Under the pieces are notes generated by a model. The model saw only the letters and a list, made by a program, of their open reading frames with translations, was not told the DNA's origin and did not search any database. Below, piece by piece: positions 46,313 through 55,048 of a stretch of DNA of 64,000 nucleotides (position 1 is the first letter of the stretch; each line of letters starts with the position of its first letter). Source of the stretch: Kineosporia aurantiaca JCM 3230 (GTDB taxonomy: Bacteria; Actinomycetota; Actinomycetes; Actinomycetales; Kineosporiaceae); assembly GCA_000719025.1 (NCBI GenBank), contig JODP01000007.1, positions 283,061-347,060 of the forward strand, read 5' to 3'. Both the position numbers and the translations under genes were made by a program.

Positions 46313-48415
46313 ATGGGTGTTCTCTTCGGTGCGGCCTACTACGCCGAGTACCACCAGTCCTCGGGCCCGGAACGGCTGCAGAACCCGGAGCGGCTGCAGA
46401 GCCCGGAGCAGCGGCAACGGGTGGAGCGGGATCTGGACCTGATGCAGCAGGCCGGCTTCACGGTGATCCGGGTCGGTGAGTCGGTGTGGTCGACCTGGGA
46501 GCCGCGCGAGGGCGAGTTCGACCTGGAATGGCTGCTTCCGGTGCTGGAGGGCGCCCACCGGCGGGGCATCGGCGTCATTCTCGGTACCCCGACCTACGCC
46601 GTGCCACCGTGGTTGCAGCAGGCCTATCCAGAGATCGCGGCCGAGAAGGCCGACGGCCGGGCGATCGCCTGGGGCGGGCGCCAGGAGGTCGACTACTCGC
46701 ACCCGGCCTTCCGGTTCCACGCCGAGCGGGTGATCCGGGCCGTGATCGCCCGGTACGCGGAGCATCCGGCCGTGATCGGCTACCAGGTCGACAACGAGCC
46801 CGGCCTCGAGCTGTTCCACAACCACGGCGCGTTCACCCGGTTCGTGCGGCGCCTGAAGCAGCAGTACGGGGACGTCGCCACGCTGAACGCCGAGTGGGGC
46901 CTGACCTACTGGTCGCACCGGATCGCCGACTGGTCCGAGCTGTGGCGCCCGGAGGGCAACACCCTGCCGCAGTACGACCTGGCCTGGCGTCGCTACCAGT
47001 CCGACCTGACCACCGAGTTCATCGCCTGGCAGGCCGACCTGGTACGGGAGTACGCCCAGCCCGACCAGTTCGTGATGACCTGCATCAGCTATCCCCGCCC
47101 GGCCGCGGACGACCACGCCCTGGCCGCCGTGCTGGACGTGACCGCCGGCAACCCGTACTACGCCATGCAGGATCGGCTGGACGCGACGAAAGATCTTCCG
47201 GCGCTGTCGAACTGGACCACATCGGGCGTGGCCGGGCTGTTCCGGCAGGCCGACCGGCTCTACTCCTCCCGTCAGGACCGGTTCCTGGTCACCGAGACCA
47301 ACGCCCAGAGCATCGACGGAAGCTGGAACAACCGCCCGCCCTGGCCCGGCCAGCTCCGCCAGGCCGCCTTCGCCCTGATCAGCCGGGGCGCCTCGATGAT
47401 CGAGTACTGGCACTGGCACACCCTGCCCTACGGCACCGAGACCTACTGGGGCGGAGTGCTGCCGCACTCGCTCGAGCCCGGCCGGGTCTACCAGGAGGTG
47501 GCAGGCATCGGGGCCGAGCTGCAGGAGATCGGCGACGGTCTGGACGGTTTCGTGCCGGATGCGGACGTCACGCTACTCTGGTCGAACGAGTCCAACTGGG
47601 CCTTCCAGTTCTTCCCGCCGCTCAGCACCGAGCAGGGTGAGCCCGACCCGGCCTCGTACGAAAGGATCTTCGACGCGTTCCACCGCGGGGTCGTCGATGC
47701 CGGCGCCCAGGCCCGTATCCTCCATCCGGCCCAGGCAATCGCTCTCGGGGCCCAGGCCCTGGCCGCGCAGCATCCCGTCCTGATCGTGCCCGCGCTGTAC
47801 GTGACCACCGACGCGGATCTCGAACTTCTGCGGGAGTACGCCGCGGCCGGAGGGCATCTCGTGCTCGGGATCCGCACCGGATACGGTGATCACGAGGCCC
47901 GGGCCCGGGTCTCCACGGCTCCCGCAATCCTCGCCGAGCCCGCCGGCGTCCATTATTCGGAATACTCGAACGTCGATGCCCCGGTCCCGGTGACCGGGAC
48001 CCTCGCCATACCCGAGGGCGCCGCCGCGACCGGCTGGATCGACGGACTGATCGCCGACGGGGCCGAAACCCTGGCCGGCTATGTCCACCCGCGTTTCCGG
48101 GACTTTCCCGCCGTCGTCACCAAAGAGCATGGCGCAGGCCGCATCACCACGATCGGCACGGTTCCCAACCCGGCTCTGGCCGCCGCGATCGTCCGTTGGG
48201 TGGCCCCCTCACCCATCGCCGACGAAATCCTGCCCGACCGCGCTCTGCCGATCACCGTCTCCTCGGGCCGGCTTCCGGACGGCGGCCGCGCCTGGTTCCT
48301 GTTCAACTGGAGCTGGGACGAGCAGACGGTCACCACCTCGGCCGGAGCGACGATCACCCTCGAACCCTGGGGAACCCACCGGATCCGGACCACGCCTTCT
48401 CCCGCAGCATCCTGA
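46313..48415 (+). CDS. Beta-galactosidase, glycoside hydrolase family 42
   Basis: A 700-residue GH42 enzyme hydrolysing beta-galactosides. The (beta/alpha)8 barrel starts with 'AAYYAEYHQS' and 'GFTVIRVGESVWSTWEPREGEFDLEWL'; the acid/base Glu is in QVDNEPGLE and the nucleophile Glu in FLVTETNAQS near residue 340. Trimerisation and beta-sandwich domains ('DADVTLLWSNESNWAF', C-terminal 'GTHRIRTTPS') follow. No signal peptide, so it works in the cytoplasm on imported galactosides, although no transporter is in the window. It is the last gene of the LacI pair, and its last 62 bases overlap the convergent metal ATPase gene. Confidence 0.9.
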   Translation: MGVLFGAAYYAEYHQSSGPERLQNPERLQSPEQRQRVERDLDLMQQAGFTVIRVGESVWSTWEPREGEFDLEWLLPVLEGAHRRGIGVILGTPTYAVPPWLQQAYPEIAAEKADGRAIAWGGRQEVDYSHPAFRFHAERVIRAVIARYAEHPAVIGYQVDNEPGLELFHNHGAFTRFVRRLKQQYGDVATLNAEWGLTYWSHRIADWSELWRPEGNTLPQYDLAWRRYQSDLTTEFIAWQADLVREYAQPDQFVMTCISYPRPAADDHALAAVLDVTAGNPYYAMQDRLDATKDLPALSNWTTSGVAGLFRQADRLYSSRQDRFLVTETNAQSIDGSWNNRPPWPGQLRQAAFALISRGASMIEYWHWHTLPYGTETYWGGVLPHSLEPGRVYQEVAGIGAELQEIGDGLDGFVPDADVTLLWSNESNWAFQFFPPLSTEQGEPDPASYERIFDAFHRGVVDAGAQARILHPAQAIALGAQALAAQHPVLIVPALYVTTDADLELLREYAAAGGHLVLGIRTGYGDHEARARVSTAPAILAEPAGVHYSEYSNVDAPVPVTGTLAIPEGAAATGWIDGLIADGAETLAGYVHPRFRDFPAVVTKEHGAGRITTIGTVPNPALAAAIVRWVAPSPIADEILPDRALPITVSSGRLPDGGRAWFLFNWSWDEQTVTTSAGATITLEPWGTHRIRTTPSPAAS

Positions 48416-50270
48416 GCCCGTTCAGCCCGACAATCACGGTCGAGCCCTCGTGCCCGGCCACCCCCAGAGGAAGGGGGAGATGGCCCAGCAGGTCCCAGAG
48501 CACAAGCACGGTTATGAACGTGGCGGCGATCGCCAAGTTGGCCACGACCACCCGCCGCGCCTTACGCGACAACGCGATCACCGCCGGTACCGCACTCAGG
48601 TCGTCCCGCACCACCACCGCATCGGCGGTCTGCAGGGCGAGGTCCGAACCGGCGCCGCCCATGGCAATCCCGACGTGCGCGGCGGCCAGGGCCGGGGCGT
48701 CGTTGATGCCGTCCCCAACGAAGGTGACCCGGTCCATGGCCCGCATCAGAGAGAGCTTTTCGGCAGGAAGCAGGTCGGCCCGGGTCTCGGTGAGGCCGGT
48801 CTGCCGGGCGACCTGAGCGGCCGTGCGGGCATTGTCGCCGGTGAGGAGCACGGGTGGCTGCTCGGTCAGGCGGATGACGCCGGCCACGGCCTCGGCGGCC
48901 CCCGGGCGTAGTCGATCGGTGAAATTGAGGACGCCGGAAAGCTCTCCTTCCACGGTGACGAGAACCAGCGTCCCCCCGTCGTCGGGAAGGTTCGGGGTGC
49001 TGCGGGCCGAGGTGATCTCGACCCGGCGCCCTTCCACAATTCCGGAGACACCGAACCCCGGACGAGCCGAGAAATCCCGTACCGCAGGGATCTCGAGGGC
49101 GCGCTCCCGGGCCGCCCGGATCACGGCCCGGGCCAGTGGATGCTCGCTGCCGTGCTCGACTGCGGCGGCCAGGCGGAGGACGTCTCCCTCGACGAACCCG
49201 GATTCGGTGCGGATGCCGTCCAGTACGGGCGCTCCCACGGTGAGCGTCCCGGTCTTGTCGAAGGCGACGCGAGTGGTGCTGCCCAGGCGTTCCATCACCA
49301 CGGCCGACTTGACCAGCACGCCGTGCCGCCCGGCGTTCGCGATGGCGGCCAGCAGAGGCGGCATGCTGGACAGCACGATTGCGCACGGCGAGGCCACGAT
49401 CATGAAGGTCATCGCCCGTAGCAAGGCGTCCCGCAGGTCCTCGCCGAACAGCAGCGGCACCACGAACAGCGCCAGCGTGGCCGCGACCATGCCGAACGAG
49501 TACCGCTGCTCCACCTTCTCCACGAACAGCTGGGTGGTGGCCTTGGTCCGGCTCGCCTCCTGAACCAGGTTCGCGATCCGCGCGACCACCGAGTCCTGCG
49601 CCCGCCGGGTGACCCGGATCCGCAGCAGGCCGATCCCGTTGAGCGTGCCCGCGAAGACCTCGTCACCCGAGCGCTTCTCGGCGGGCATCGACTCGCCGGT
49701 GATCGTGGCCTGATCCACCTCGCTGGCCCCGGACACCACCACGCCGTCGGCACCGATCCGCTCCCCGGGCCGGACCAGGATCTCGTCCCCGACGGCCAGG
49801 TCGGCCGTGACCACGACCTCCTCGCGGCCGTCCAGCACCCGGACCGCGGTCTCCGGGGCCAGTTCGAGCAGTCCGCGCACCGAGTCCTCGGTCCGTGCAG
49901 TGGCCAGGGCCTCGAGGGCGCCGGAGGTCGCGAAGATGACGATCAGCAGGCCGCCGTCGAGCACCTGGCCGATGGCCGCCGCGCCGAGGGCCGCAACCAC
50001 CATCAGGAGATCCACGTCGAGGGTCTTCTGCCGCAGCGCCCGCAGCCCGGCCAGGCCTGGTTCCCAGCCGCCGGCCAGATATCCGGCCAGGTAGAGCGTC
50101 CAGAACAGCCCGGCCGGAGCTCCCGTGAGCTGGGCGAGCAGACCCAGCAGGAACAGGCCGGTCGCGGCGGCCGCCCAGCGCAGTTCGGGCAGCGCGTGCC
50201 ACTGCGTGGGGCGGGAGCCGGGAACGGACGCCGACGGCGAGGGACGGGAGGCAACGGCGGTAGAAGCCAT
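48354..50270 (-). CDS. ctpJ: P1B-4-type metal-exporting ATPase (CtpJ/NmtA-like)
   Basis: A 638-residue heavy-metal P-type ATPase. 'FDKTGTLTVGAP' is the phosphorylation site, 'TGES' the actuator loop and 'GDGINDAPALAAA' the hinge. The transmembrane metal motif is SPC (VASPCAIVLS), not CPC, and the last helix has HEGST, which together define the P1B-4 subtype that exports cobalt, nickel or iron. There is no N-terminal metal-binding domain. Divergent from an NmtR-type sensor over an 82-bp shared promoter region, exactly as in Mycobacterium tuberculosis, so nickel/cobalt efflux induced by NmtR is expected. 3' end overlaps the GH42 gene by 62 bp. Confidence 0.85.
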   Translation of the reverse strand: MASTAVASRPSPSASVPGSRPTQWHALPELRWAAAATGLFLLGLLAQLTGAPAGLFWTLYLAGYLAGGWEPGLAGLRALRQKTLDVDLLMVVAALGAAAIGQVLDGGLLIVIFATSGALEALATARTEDSVRGLLELAPETAVRVLDGREEVVVTADLAVGDEILVRPGERIGADGVVVSGASEVDQATITGESMPAEKRSGDEVFAGTLNGIGLLRIRVTRRAQDSVVARIANLVQEASRTKATTQLFVEKVEQRYSFGMVAATLALFVVPLLFGEDLRDALLRAMTFMIVASPCAIVLSSMPPLLAAIANAGRHGVLVKSAVVMERLGSTTRVAFDKTGTLTVGAPVLDGIRTESGFVEGDVLRLAAAVEHGSEHPLARAVIRAARERALEIPAVRDFSARPGFGVSGIVEGRRVEITSARSTPNLPDDGGTLVLVTVEGELSGVLNFTDRLRPGAAEAVAGVIRLTEQPPVLLTGDNARTAAQVARQTGLTETRADLLPAEKLSLMRAMDRVTFVGDGINDAPALAAAHVGIAMGGAGSDLALQTADAVVVRDDLSAVPAVIALSRKARRVVVANLAIAATFITVLVLWDLLGHLPLPLGVAGHEGSTVIVGLNGLRMLREKAWSGSGGFPRVRG

Positions 50271-50287
50271 GCCGGGACGTTACCAGA

Positions 50288-50311
50288 ACACGTGAAGAGG
50301 TATTCATATGA
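50288..50311. promoter_or_regulatory. Likely NmtR operator (12-12 imperfect palindrome)
   Basis: A 24-bp imperfect palindrome with TGAA (50293-50296) and TTCA (50303-50306) half sites, 7 of 12 positions symmetric, sits between ctpJ (start 50270) and nmtR (start 50353). ArsR/SmtB repressors bind 12-2-12 style operators of this kind. It overlaps an in-frame ATG at 50308, which argues that this ATG is not the nmtR start. Confidence 0.55.
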
Positions 50312-50352
50312 GCCCAGGTCCTCGTTCGTCCGGCGCGGTAAAGTGCCTGGTT

Positions 50353-50715
50353 GTGGGACATGGGGGGCAAGGACGCGACCGGCCGGTGGGCCGCCTGGAC
50401 GCGGACAGCGCTGCCTTCATCGCGACCACGCTGCAGGCCCTGGCCACTCCCAGCCGGCTGCTGATCCTCACCGAGCTACGCCAGGGCCCCCGGGCGGTCA
50501 GCGAGCTCGCCGAGGCGGTCGGGATGGAACAGTCGGCCGTCTCCCACCAGCTGCGGCTGCTGCGCAACCTGGACCTGGTGGTGGGGACCCGGTCGGGCCG
50601 GAGCATCGTCTACACGCTCTTCGACGACCACGTGGCGCAGCTGCTCGACCAGGCGATCTACCACAGCGAGCACCGGCGGCTCGGAGTCAGCGACCGGCCC
50701 GGCGCGACCGGCTGA
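50353..50715 (+). CDS. nmtR: NmtR-like nickel/cobalt-sensing ArsR-family repressor
   Basis: A 120-residue ArsR/SmtB regulator, the same length as M. tuberculosis NmtR. From the GTG at 50353 the N-terminus reads MGHGGQGRDRP, matching NmtR's start including His3. The HTH is 'VSELAEAVGMEQSAVSHQLRLL', and the alpha5 metal ligands fall at the same numbers as in NmtR: Asp91, His93, His104 and His107. His109 and His116 of NmtR are not kept. With no metal it should repress ctpJ; nickel or cobalt releases it. The upstream ATG at 50308 lies inside the operator and is rejected as start. Confidence 0.9.
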   Translation: MGHGGQGRDRPVGRLDADSAAFIATTLQALATPSRLLILTELRQGPRAVSELAEAVGMEQSAVSHQLRLLRNLDLVVGTRSGRSIVYTLFDDHVAQLLDQAIYHSEHRRLGVSDRPGATG

Positions 50716-50788
50716 CCCCTGGGCTGCGTGAGGGTCCAGGGGACACAATGCCTGGGAATCCGTTGCGCCGGATCACTGGGAGGGCTGA

Positions 50789-51385
50789 ATGACGCAGACC
50801 AAGTTCATCGGGATCGTGCTGTTCGACGGGGTCGAGGAACTCGACGCGGTGGGCCCGTACGAGGTTCTGGCCTACTGGACCCGCAACCATCCGGAAGACG
50901 GCTACCAGGTGATCACCCTCTCGCCCACCGGCGAGCTGGTGACCTGTGCCAAGGGCCTGCGGATCACGCCCGATCAGTCCTTCGCCACCGCTCCCGCGCT
51001 CGACGTGGTGCTGCACCCGGGAGGCCAGGGCACCCGCCCTCTGCTGCGCCGCCCCGAGCATCTGGACTGGGTGCGTGACCAGGCCGCGACGGCCGGCCTG
51101 ATGACCAGCGTCTGCACCGGTTCCCTGGTCTACGCCGCCGCCGGCCTGCTGAAGAACCGCCCGGCCACCACGCACTGGGCCTCCCTCGACGAACTCACCG
51201 CCCTGGACGCCTCGATCAAGGTCGCGGACCAGGCCCGGTTCGTGGACGACGTGGACGTGATCACCAGCGCCGGGGTGTCGGCCGGCATCGACATGGCCCT
51301 GCACCTGGTCTCCCGCCTGAGCTTCCCCGACCGCGCGGTCTCGGTCCGCCGCGGCATCCAGTACGACCCGGAGCCCCCCGTCTGA
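50789..51385 (+). CDS. DJ-1/PfpI-family protein (isonitrile-hydratase-like)
   Basis: A 198-residue class I glutamine-amidotransferase-like protein. 'IVLFDGVEELDAVGPYEVL' is the N-terminal strand with the conserved Glu/Asp, 'DVVLHPGGQGTR' the following loop and MTSVCTGSLVYAAAGLL the nucleophile elbow with the reactive Cys. 'ATTHWASLDEL' matches the isonitrile hydratase and AraC-type transcription-factor subgroup. Role could be isonitrile hydration or aldehyde stress; the substrate is unknown. It stands alone between nmtR and the serine dehydratase gene. Confidence 0.85.
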   Translation: MTQTKFIGIVLFDGVEELDAVGPYEVLAYWTRNHPEDGYQVITLSPTGELVTCAKGLRITPDQSFATAPALDVVLHPGGQGTRPLLRRPEHLDWVRDQAATAGLMTSVCTGSLVYAAAGLLKNRPATTHWASLDELTALDASIKVADQARFVDDVDVITSAGVSAGIDMALHLVSRLSFPDRAVSVRRGIQYDPEPPV

Positions 51386-51463
51386 CGCCGCACGGTTGCG
51401 CGGACGGCCCCGAACCCGCAGGGTGCGACGTAGAGCACGTCGGTCCCGCGAGAGGTCGGTTGC

Positions 51464-52852
51464 ATGATCAGCACCTTCGACATTTTCAGCATCGGCCTCG
51501 GGCCCTCCAGCTCGCACACCGTGGGCCCGATGCGCGCGGCCGCCGAGTTCGCCGAGACCCTGGACAAGCAGGGCCGGACCGAGCTGGTGCAGCGGGTCCA
51601 GGTCGACCTGTTCGGGTCACTGGCGGCCACCGGTGAGGGCCACGGCACGCTGATCGCGGCCGCCGTGGGCCTGGAGAACGTCCGCCCCGAAGCCGTCGAG
51701 CCGGACGACTACACCGCAGCCTCCGAGCGGATCCGCGACCACGGCGTCCTACGGCTGTCGGGACACCACGAAATCCCCTTCAGCCTGGGCAAAGACATCG
51801 TCCTGCGCCCCCTCACCATCCTCCCGCGCCACCCCAACGCCCTGCGCCTGATCGCCTACGACGGTTCCGGCCAGGAACTGCTCAGCGAGACGTTCTTCTC
51901 CATCGGCGGCGGATTCGTCGTGCGCGAGGGCGCCGCCGAACCCTCGGGGGTGGACCGCCCGCAGACCGAGAGCCAAGGCTTCTCCTCGGGCGCGGAACTC
52001 CTCGAACAGTGCGAGCAGACCGGCCTGAACATCAGCGGCGTCATGCTCCGGCAGGAACTGCAGTTCCGAACCGAGGTACAGATACGCGTCGGCCTGAAGC
52101 GGATCCACGACGTGATGACCGACTGCGTAGAACGCAGCGTCCGCGAAGACGGCCACCTTCCCGGCGGCCTGAAAGTCCGCCGCCGGGCCAAGAAATGGTT
52201 CGACGAACTCAGCCAGGAAGACCCGGAACGCGCGCCCGGAATGGCGATGGACTGGGTCAACCTGGTCGCGCTGGCCGTCAACGAGGAGAACGCCAATGGG
52301 GGACGCGTGGTCACCGCCCCGACCAACGGCGCCGCCGGCATCATCCCCGCCGTACTGCACTACGCGATGACGTACATCCCCCGGATCGCCTCGGCCACGC
52401 AGGAGGAACGAGACCGCGCCGTGGTCCAGTTCTTCCTGGCCGCAGCCGCGATCGGGGTGCTGTTCAAGGAACGCGCCTCGATCTCCGGCGCCGAGGTGGG
52501 CTGCCAGGGCGAGGTCGGCTCGGCCTCGGCGATGGCCGCTGCCGGCCTGGCCGAACTGCTCGGCGGCACGCCCCTGCAGGTGGAGAACGCGGCCGAGATC
52601 GCCATGGAACACAACCTCGGCCTGACCTGCGACCCGATCGGCGGCCTGGTCCAGATCCCGTGCATCGAGCGGAACGCGATCGCCGCCGTTAAGGCGATCA
52701 ACGCGGCCCGGATGGCGATGCGCGGCGACGGCGTCCACCACGTCAGCCTCGACCAGGTCATTGAGACCATGCGCCAGACCGGGGCGGACATGAGCGACAA
52801 GTACAAGGAGACCGCGATGGGCGGCCTCGCCGTCAACGTCCCGCTGTGCTGA
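51464..52852 (+). CDS. sdaA: L-serine ammonia-lyase (iron-sulfur, single chain)
   Basis: A 462-residue L-serine dehydratase converting serine to pyruvate and ammonia. 'SIGLGPSSSHTVGPMRAA' is the hallmark N-terminus of the beta-part; the alpha-part holds the Fe-S Cys residues in GCQGEVGSA, LTCDPIGGL and QIPCIERN, and 'TNGAAGIIPAVLHY'. Single-chain length is right. The stop at 52852 overlaps the convergent PhyH-like gene by 20 bp. ATG at 51464 follows GAGAGGTCGG. Supplies pyruvate from serine; no linked transporter. Confidence 0.95.
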   Translation: MISTFDIFSIGLGPSSSHTVGPMRAAAEFAETLDKQGRTELVQRVQVDLFGSLAATGEGHGTLIAAAVGLENVRPEAVEPDDYTAASERIRDHGVLRLSGHHEIPFSLGKDIVLRPLTILPRHPNALRLIAYDGSGQELLSETFFSIGGGFVVREGAAEPSGVDRPQTESQGFSSGAELLEQCEQTGLNISGVMLRQELQFRTEVQIRVGLKRIHDVMTDCVERSVREDGHLPGGLKVRRRAKKWFDELSQEDPERAPGMAMDWVNLVALAVNEENANGGRVVTAPTNGAAGIIPAVLHYAMTYIPRIASATQEERDRAVVQFFLAAAAIGVLFKERASISGAEVGCQGEVGSASAMAAAGLAELLGGTPLQVENAAEIAMEHNLGLTCDPIGGLVQIPCIERNAIAAVKAINAARMAMRGDGVHHVSLDQVIETMRQTGADMSDKYKETAMGGLAVNVPLC

Positions 52853-53636
52853 GGGCCTGCTTGATCACCCGGTCCACCGGGTAGAGCAGGTCATCACCCA
52901 GGTCCGCCTCGACCGCCCGCTCCATTCCCGGCTGGGCCATGAAGCGCGGCGTACTCCCGTGGTGCGGCTGGGCCGCGTGCACCAGGAACGGATGGCAGAC
53001 GAAGACGTCGCCGGGGGAGCCGGTGGCCAGGGCGACCGGGCGGTCGGCGCTGGCCCGCTCGACCTCGGCGGCGAAGGTGAAGATGGACGCGCCCGCCTCG
53101 CCGTAGGGCTGGATGACCTTCGGTACGTCCTGGTGGGAGCCGACCCGGATCCGGGTCGGGGCGTCCTGGTCGGTCACTTCGCTGAACAGGAAGAGCAGCA
53201 GGAGCGCGCGGGAGCGGGACCGGTAGTTGGTGAGGTACTGGCTTCCGTCCGGCGAGGGGTAGCTGGACTCGATGTGCCAGCCGGCGTCGTTCGGCTCCGT
53301 CGGGTGCGGGAAACGCAGCGGGAACGTGCCGATCGCGCTGCGGCGGACCCAGCGGCCGGGGCCGACCAGGGAGTCGAACGCGTCGACCAGGGCGGGGGCG
53401 TTGGCAGCCGCCTCGAACGCCGGCCCACCCATCCCGTCGACCCGGATGACGGGTTCGGTCCACCCGGCGGGGTTTTCCGGGGAGAGACCGATCCGGTGCC
53501 ACAGCAGGTCGGCGCACTCCACGGCAACCTGTCGGGGCACGGCACCCTCGAGCTTCAGGTAGCCGTCCCGGCTGAACTGCTCGATCAGGGCATCATCCAC
53601 GTCCGGCAGAGTGCCCGAACGCTTCAACGGCCTCAA
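52833..53636 (-). CDS. Phytanoyl-CoA dioxygenase-like protein
   Basis: A 267-residue double-stranded beta-helix oxygenase of the PhyH family. The iron motif is GWHIESS, so His121 and Glu123 replace the usual HxD, and His220 (in 'CHPFLVHAAQPH') is the second His with Arg231 for 2-oxoglutarate. The HxE form suggests a changed or lost activity. It starts 4 bases after the stop of the CoA-transferase-like gene, so both form an operon, perhaps in acyl-CoA breakdown. Start at 53636 is not certain; several downstream Met residues exist. Confidence 0.75.
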   Translation of the reverse strand: MRPLKRSGTLPDVDDALIEQFSRDGYLKLEGAVPRQVAVECADLLWHRIGLSPENPAGWTEPVIRVDGMGGPAFEAAANAPALVDAFDSLVGPGRWVRRSAIGTFPLRFPHPTEPNDAGWHIESSYPSPDGSQYLTNYRSRSRALLLLFLFSEVTDQDAPTRIRVGSHQDVPKVIQPYGEAGASIFTFAAEVERASADRPVALATGSPGDVFVCHPFLVHAAQPHHGSTPRFMAQPGMERAVEADLGDDLLYPVDRVIKQALSTAGR

Positions 53637-53640
53637 CCCA

Positions 53641-54945
53641 TTATTGCCAATGAGGGACGCTGCTCCCGTACTCCAGCGGTGGGTGCGGGTACTCGAGGGG
53701 GACGCCGAAGAGATCGAAAGGCGACGGGGCGTACTGCAGTTCGCCGTAGAAACTGTCGGTGGTGAGCAGCCCTGGATCCGCTACCGGCTGAACCGGGTCC
53801 TGCGGTGCGCGGCTGCGGAAGAGTAGATCGGCCGCGCGGACCAGGCTGAGCCGGGCGGTTCCGCTGACTCCGTGCCGCTGCCGCGCGGTGGCCAGGCCCA
53901 CGGTCGCGGCGACGATCCCGTAGCCGGTCGCGTGGTCGAGGGCCTGGACCGGGAGGGCGCCGGGCCTGCCGTCGGGGCGCCGGTAGACGTCGGCGATGCC
54001 GGTGGCGGCCTGGACGATGCTGTCGAAGCCGCGGCGCCCGGCCCACGGTCCGCGGGTTCCCCAGGCGTCGAGATTGATGACGATCAGGGGCGGGTAGCGC
54101 TCGCGGAGGGCTTGCGGGGTGAGGCCGAAACGGTCGAAACCGCCGTTGCGGTATCCGAGCAGCACCACGTCGGCCCGGTCCAGCAGGTCCTTGAGGGTGC
54201 CGGCGCCGGAGTTCAGGTCGAGCACCGCGGTGCGTTTGCCGAAGCCGCTGTCGATGTGCTGGTCGAGCAGTTCGGGGGAGTCGGGCGGGTCGATGCGCAG
54301 CACGTCGGCGCCGAGCGCGGCCAGGGTGCGGGAGGCGATCGGGCCGGCGATGACCCGGGTGAAGTCGAGCACCCGCAGCCCGGTCAGCGGGAGGTCGGTC
54401 CCTGCTTGCCAGGCCACGCCCGGTGACGGGGACAGGTCGAACTCGATCCAGTCGCGCGGCGGCGGGCCGGCCGCCAAAGGAGAGTCGAGCCACTGCCGAC
54501 GGGTACGGACCGCGGCCGCGATGCCACCGGCGTCCCCAATCACCCTTTCGGCGTCCTCGGCGGTCAGGCGACGCAAGGCCTCACCGACGTCCTCTGCTCC
54601 GGAAGCCCCCAAAGCCGCCTTGAGACGCTGCTCGTGGTGGGGATAGTTGGCGTGGGTGCGAACCCACCCGTCCGACGTCGCGAAAAAGCCGGACAGGGGC
54701 GCGAAACCGAGCGGCGTGCGTCCGTTGATCCGAAGGTGCCGCAACGAGTCGAACGTGCCGGCAATGCGGATTGAGGACGCCCGCAGCGCACCGGAGCGGT
54801 TGAGCAGGTTGTCCACACTGGCGGCGGCCAGCCCGACCGAGGCCAGGGCCAGGCCCTCGACGTCCAGAGGGCCGCCCCACCAGCGCCGCGGGCCGAACGA
54901 GGACGGCTCCTCGAGACTCAGGGGCGGCAGGATCTGATCCGTCAT
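53641..54945 (-). CDS. CaiB/BaiF-type (class III) CoA-transferase with rearranged halves
   Basis: A 434-residue class III CoA-transferase relative. The usual N-terminal motif 'LTGLRVLDFTRVIAGP' appears only at residue 188, and the catalytic Asp is D308 in RRGFDSIVQAATG. In front stands a 180-residue segment with 'FFATSDGWVRTHANYPHHEQRLKAAL', which resembles the C-terminal small-domain portion of ordinary family members, so the order of the halves is swapped or a half has been duplicated. Chemistry (CoA transfer between acids or alpha-methylacyl-CoA racemisation) is open. First gene of an operon with the PhyH-like gene. ATG at 54945. Confidence 0.75.
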   Translation of the reverse strand: MTDQILPPLSLEEPSSFGPRRWWGGPLDVEGLALASVGLAAASVDNLLNRSGALRASSIRIAGTFDSLRHLRINGRTPLGFAPLSGFFATSDGWVRTHANYPHHEQRLKAALGASGAEDVGEALRRLTAEDAERVIGDAGGIAAAVRTRRQWLDSPLAAGPPPRDWIEFDLSPSPGVAWQAGTDLPLTGLRVLDFTRVIAGPIASRTLAALGADVLRIDPPDSPELLDQHIDSGFGKRTAVLDLNSGAGTLKDLLDRADVVLLGYRNGGFDRFGLTPQALRERYPPLIVINLDAWGTRGPWAGRRGFDSIVQAATGIADVYRRPDGRPGALPVQALDHATGYGIVAATVGLATARQRHGVSGTARLSLVRAADLLFRSRAPQDPVQPVADPGLLTTDSFYGELQYAPSPFDLFGVPLEYPHPPLEYGSSVPHWQ

Positions 54946-54972
54946 GCCCCCGATAATGCCGCCAAAACCGTT

Positions 54973-55038
54973 CGTGATCATGGAGTTCTTCCCCCGTGAT
55001 CATGGAGTTCCTCCCCGGGGAAAAACTCCATGATCACG
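54973..55038. repeat. Second cluster of GTGATCATGGA repeats (two direct, one inverted)
   Basis: CGTGATCATGGAGTTCTT at 54973-54990 and CCGTGATCATGGAGTTC at 54994-55010 are followed by the inverted AACTCCATGATCACG at 55024-55038, with a CCCCGGGG centre (55013-55020). It lies between the SDR gene at 55049 (its stop is 10 bases away) and the CoA-transferase gene, all on the minus strand. Same unit as the larger cluster at 7592-7744. Confidence 0.9.
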
Positions 55039-55048
55039 AAGCGGGGTT

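Noticed and set aside
50308..50352. Longer nmtR start at the ATG at 50308
   Set aside because: It lies inside the operator palindrome and would place 15 residues ahead of the conserved MGHG N-terminus with His3.
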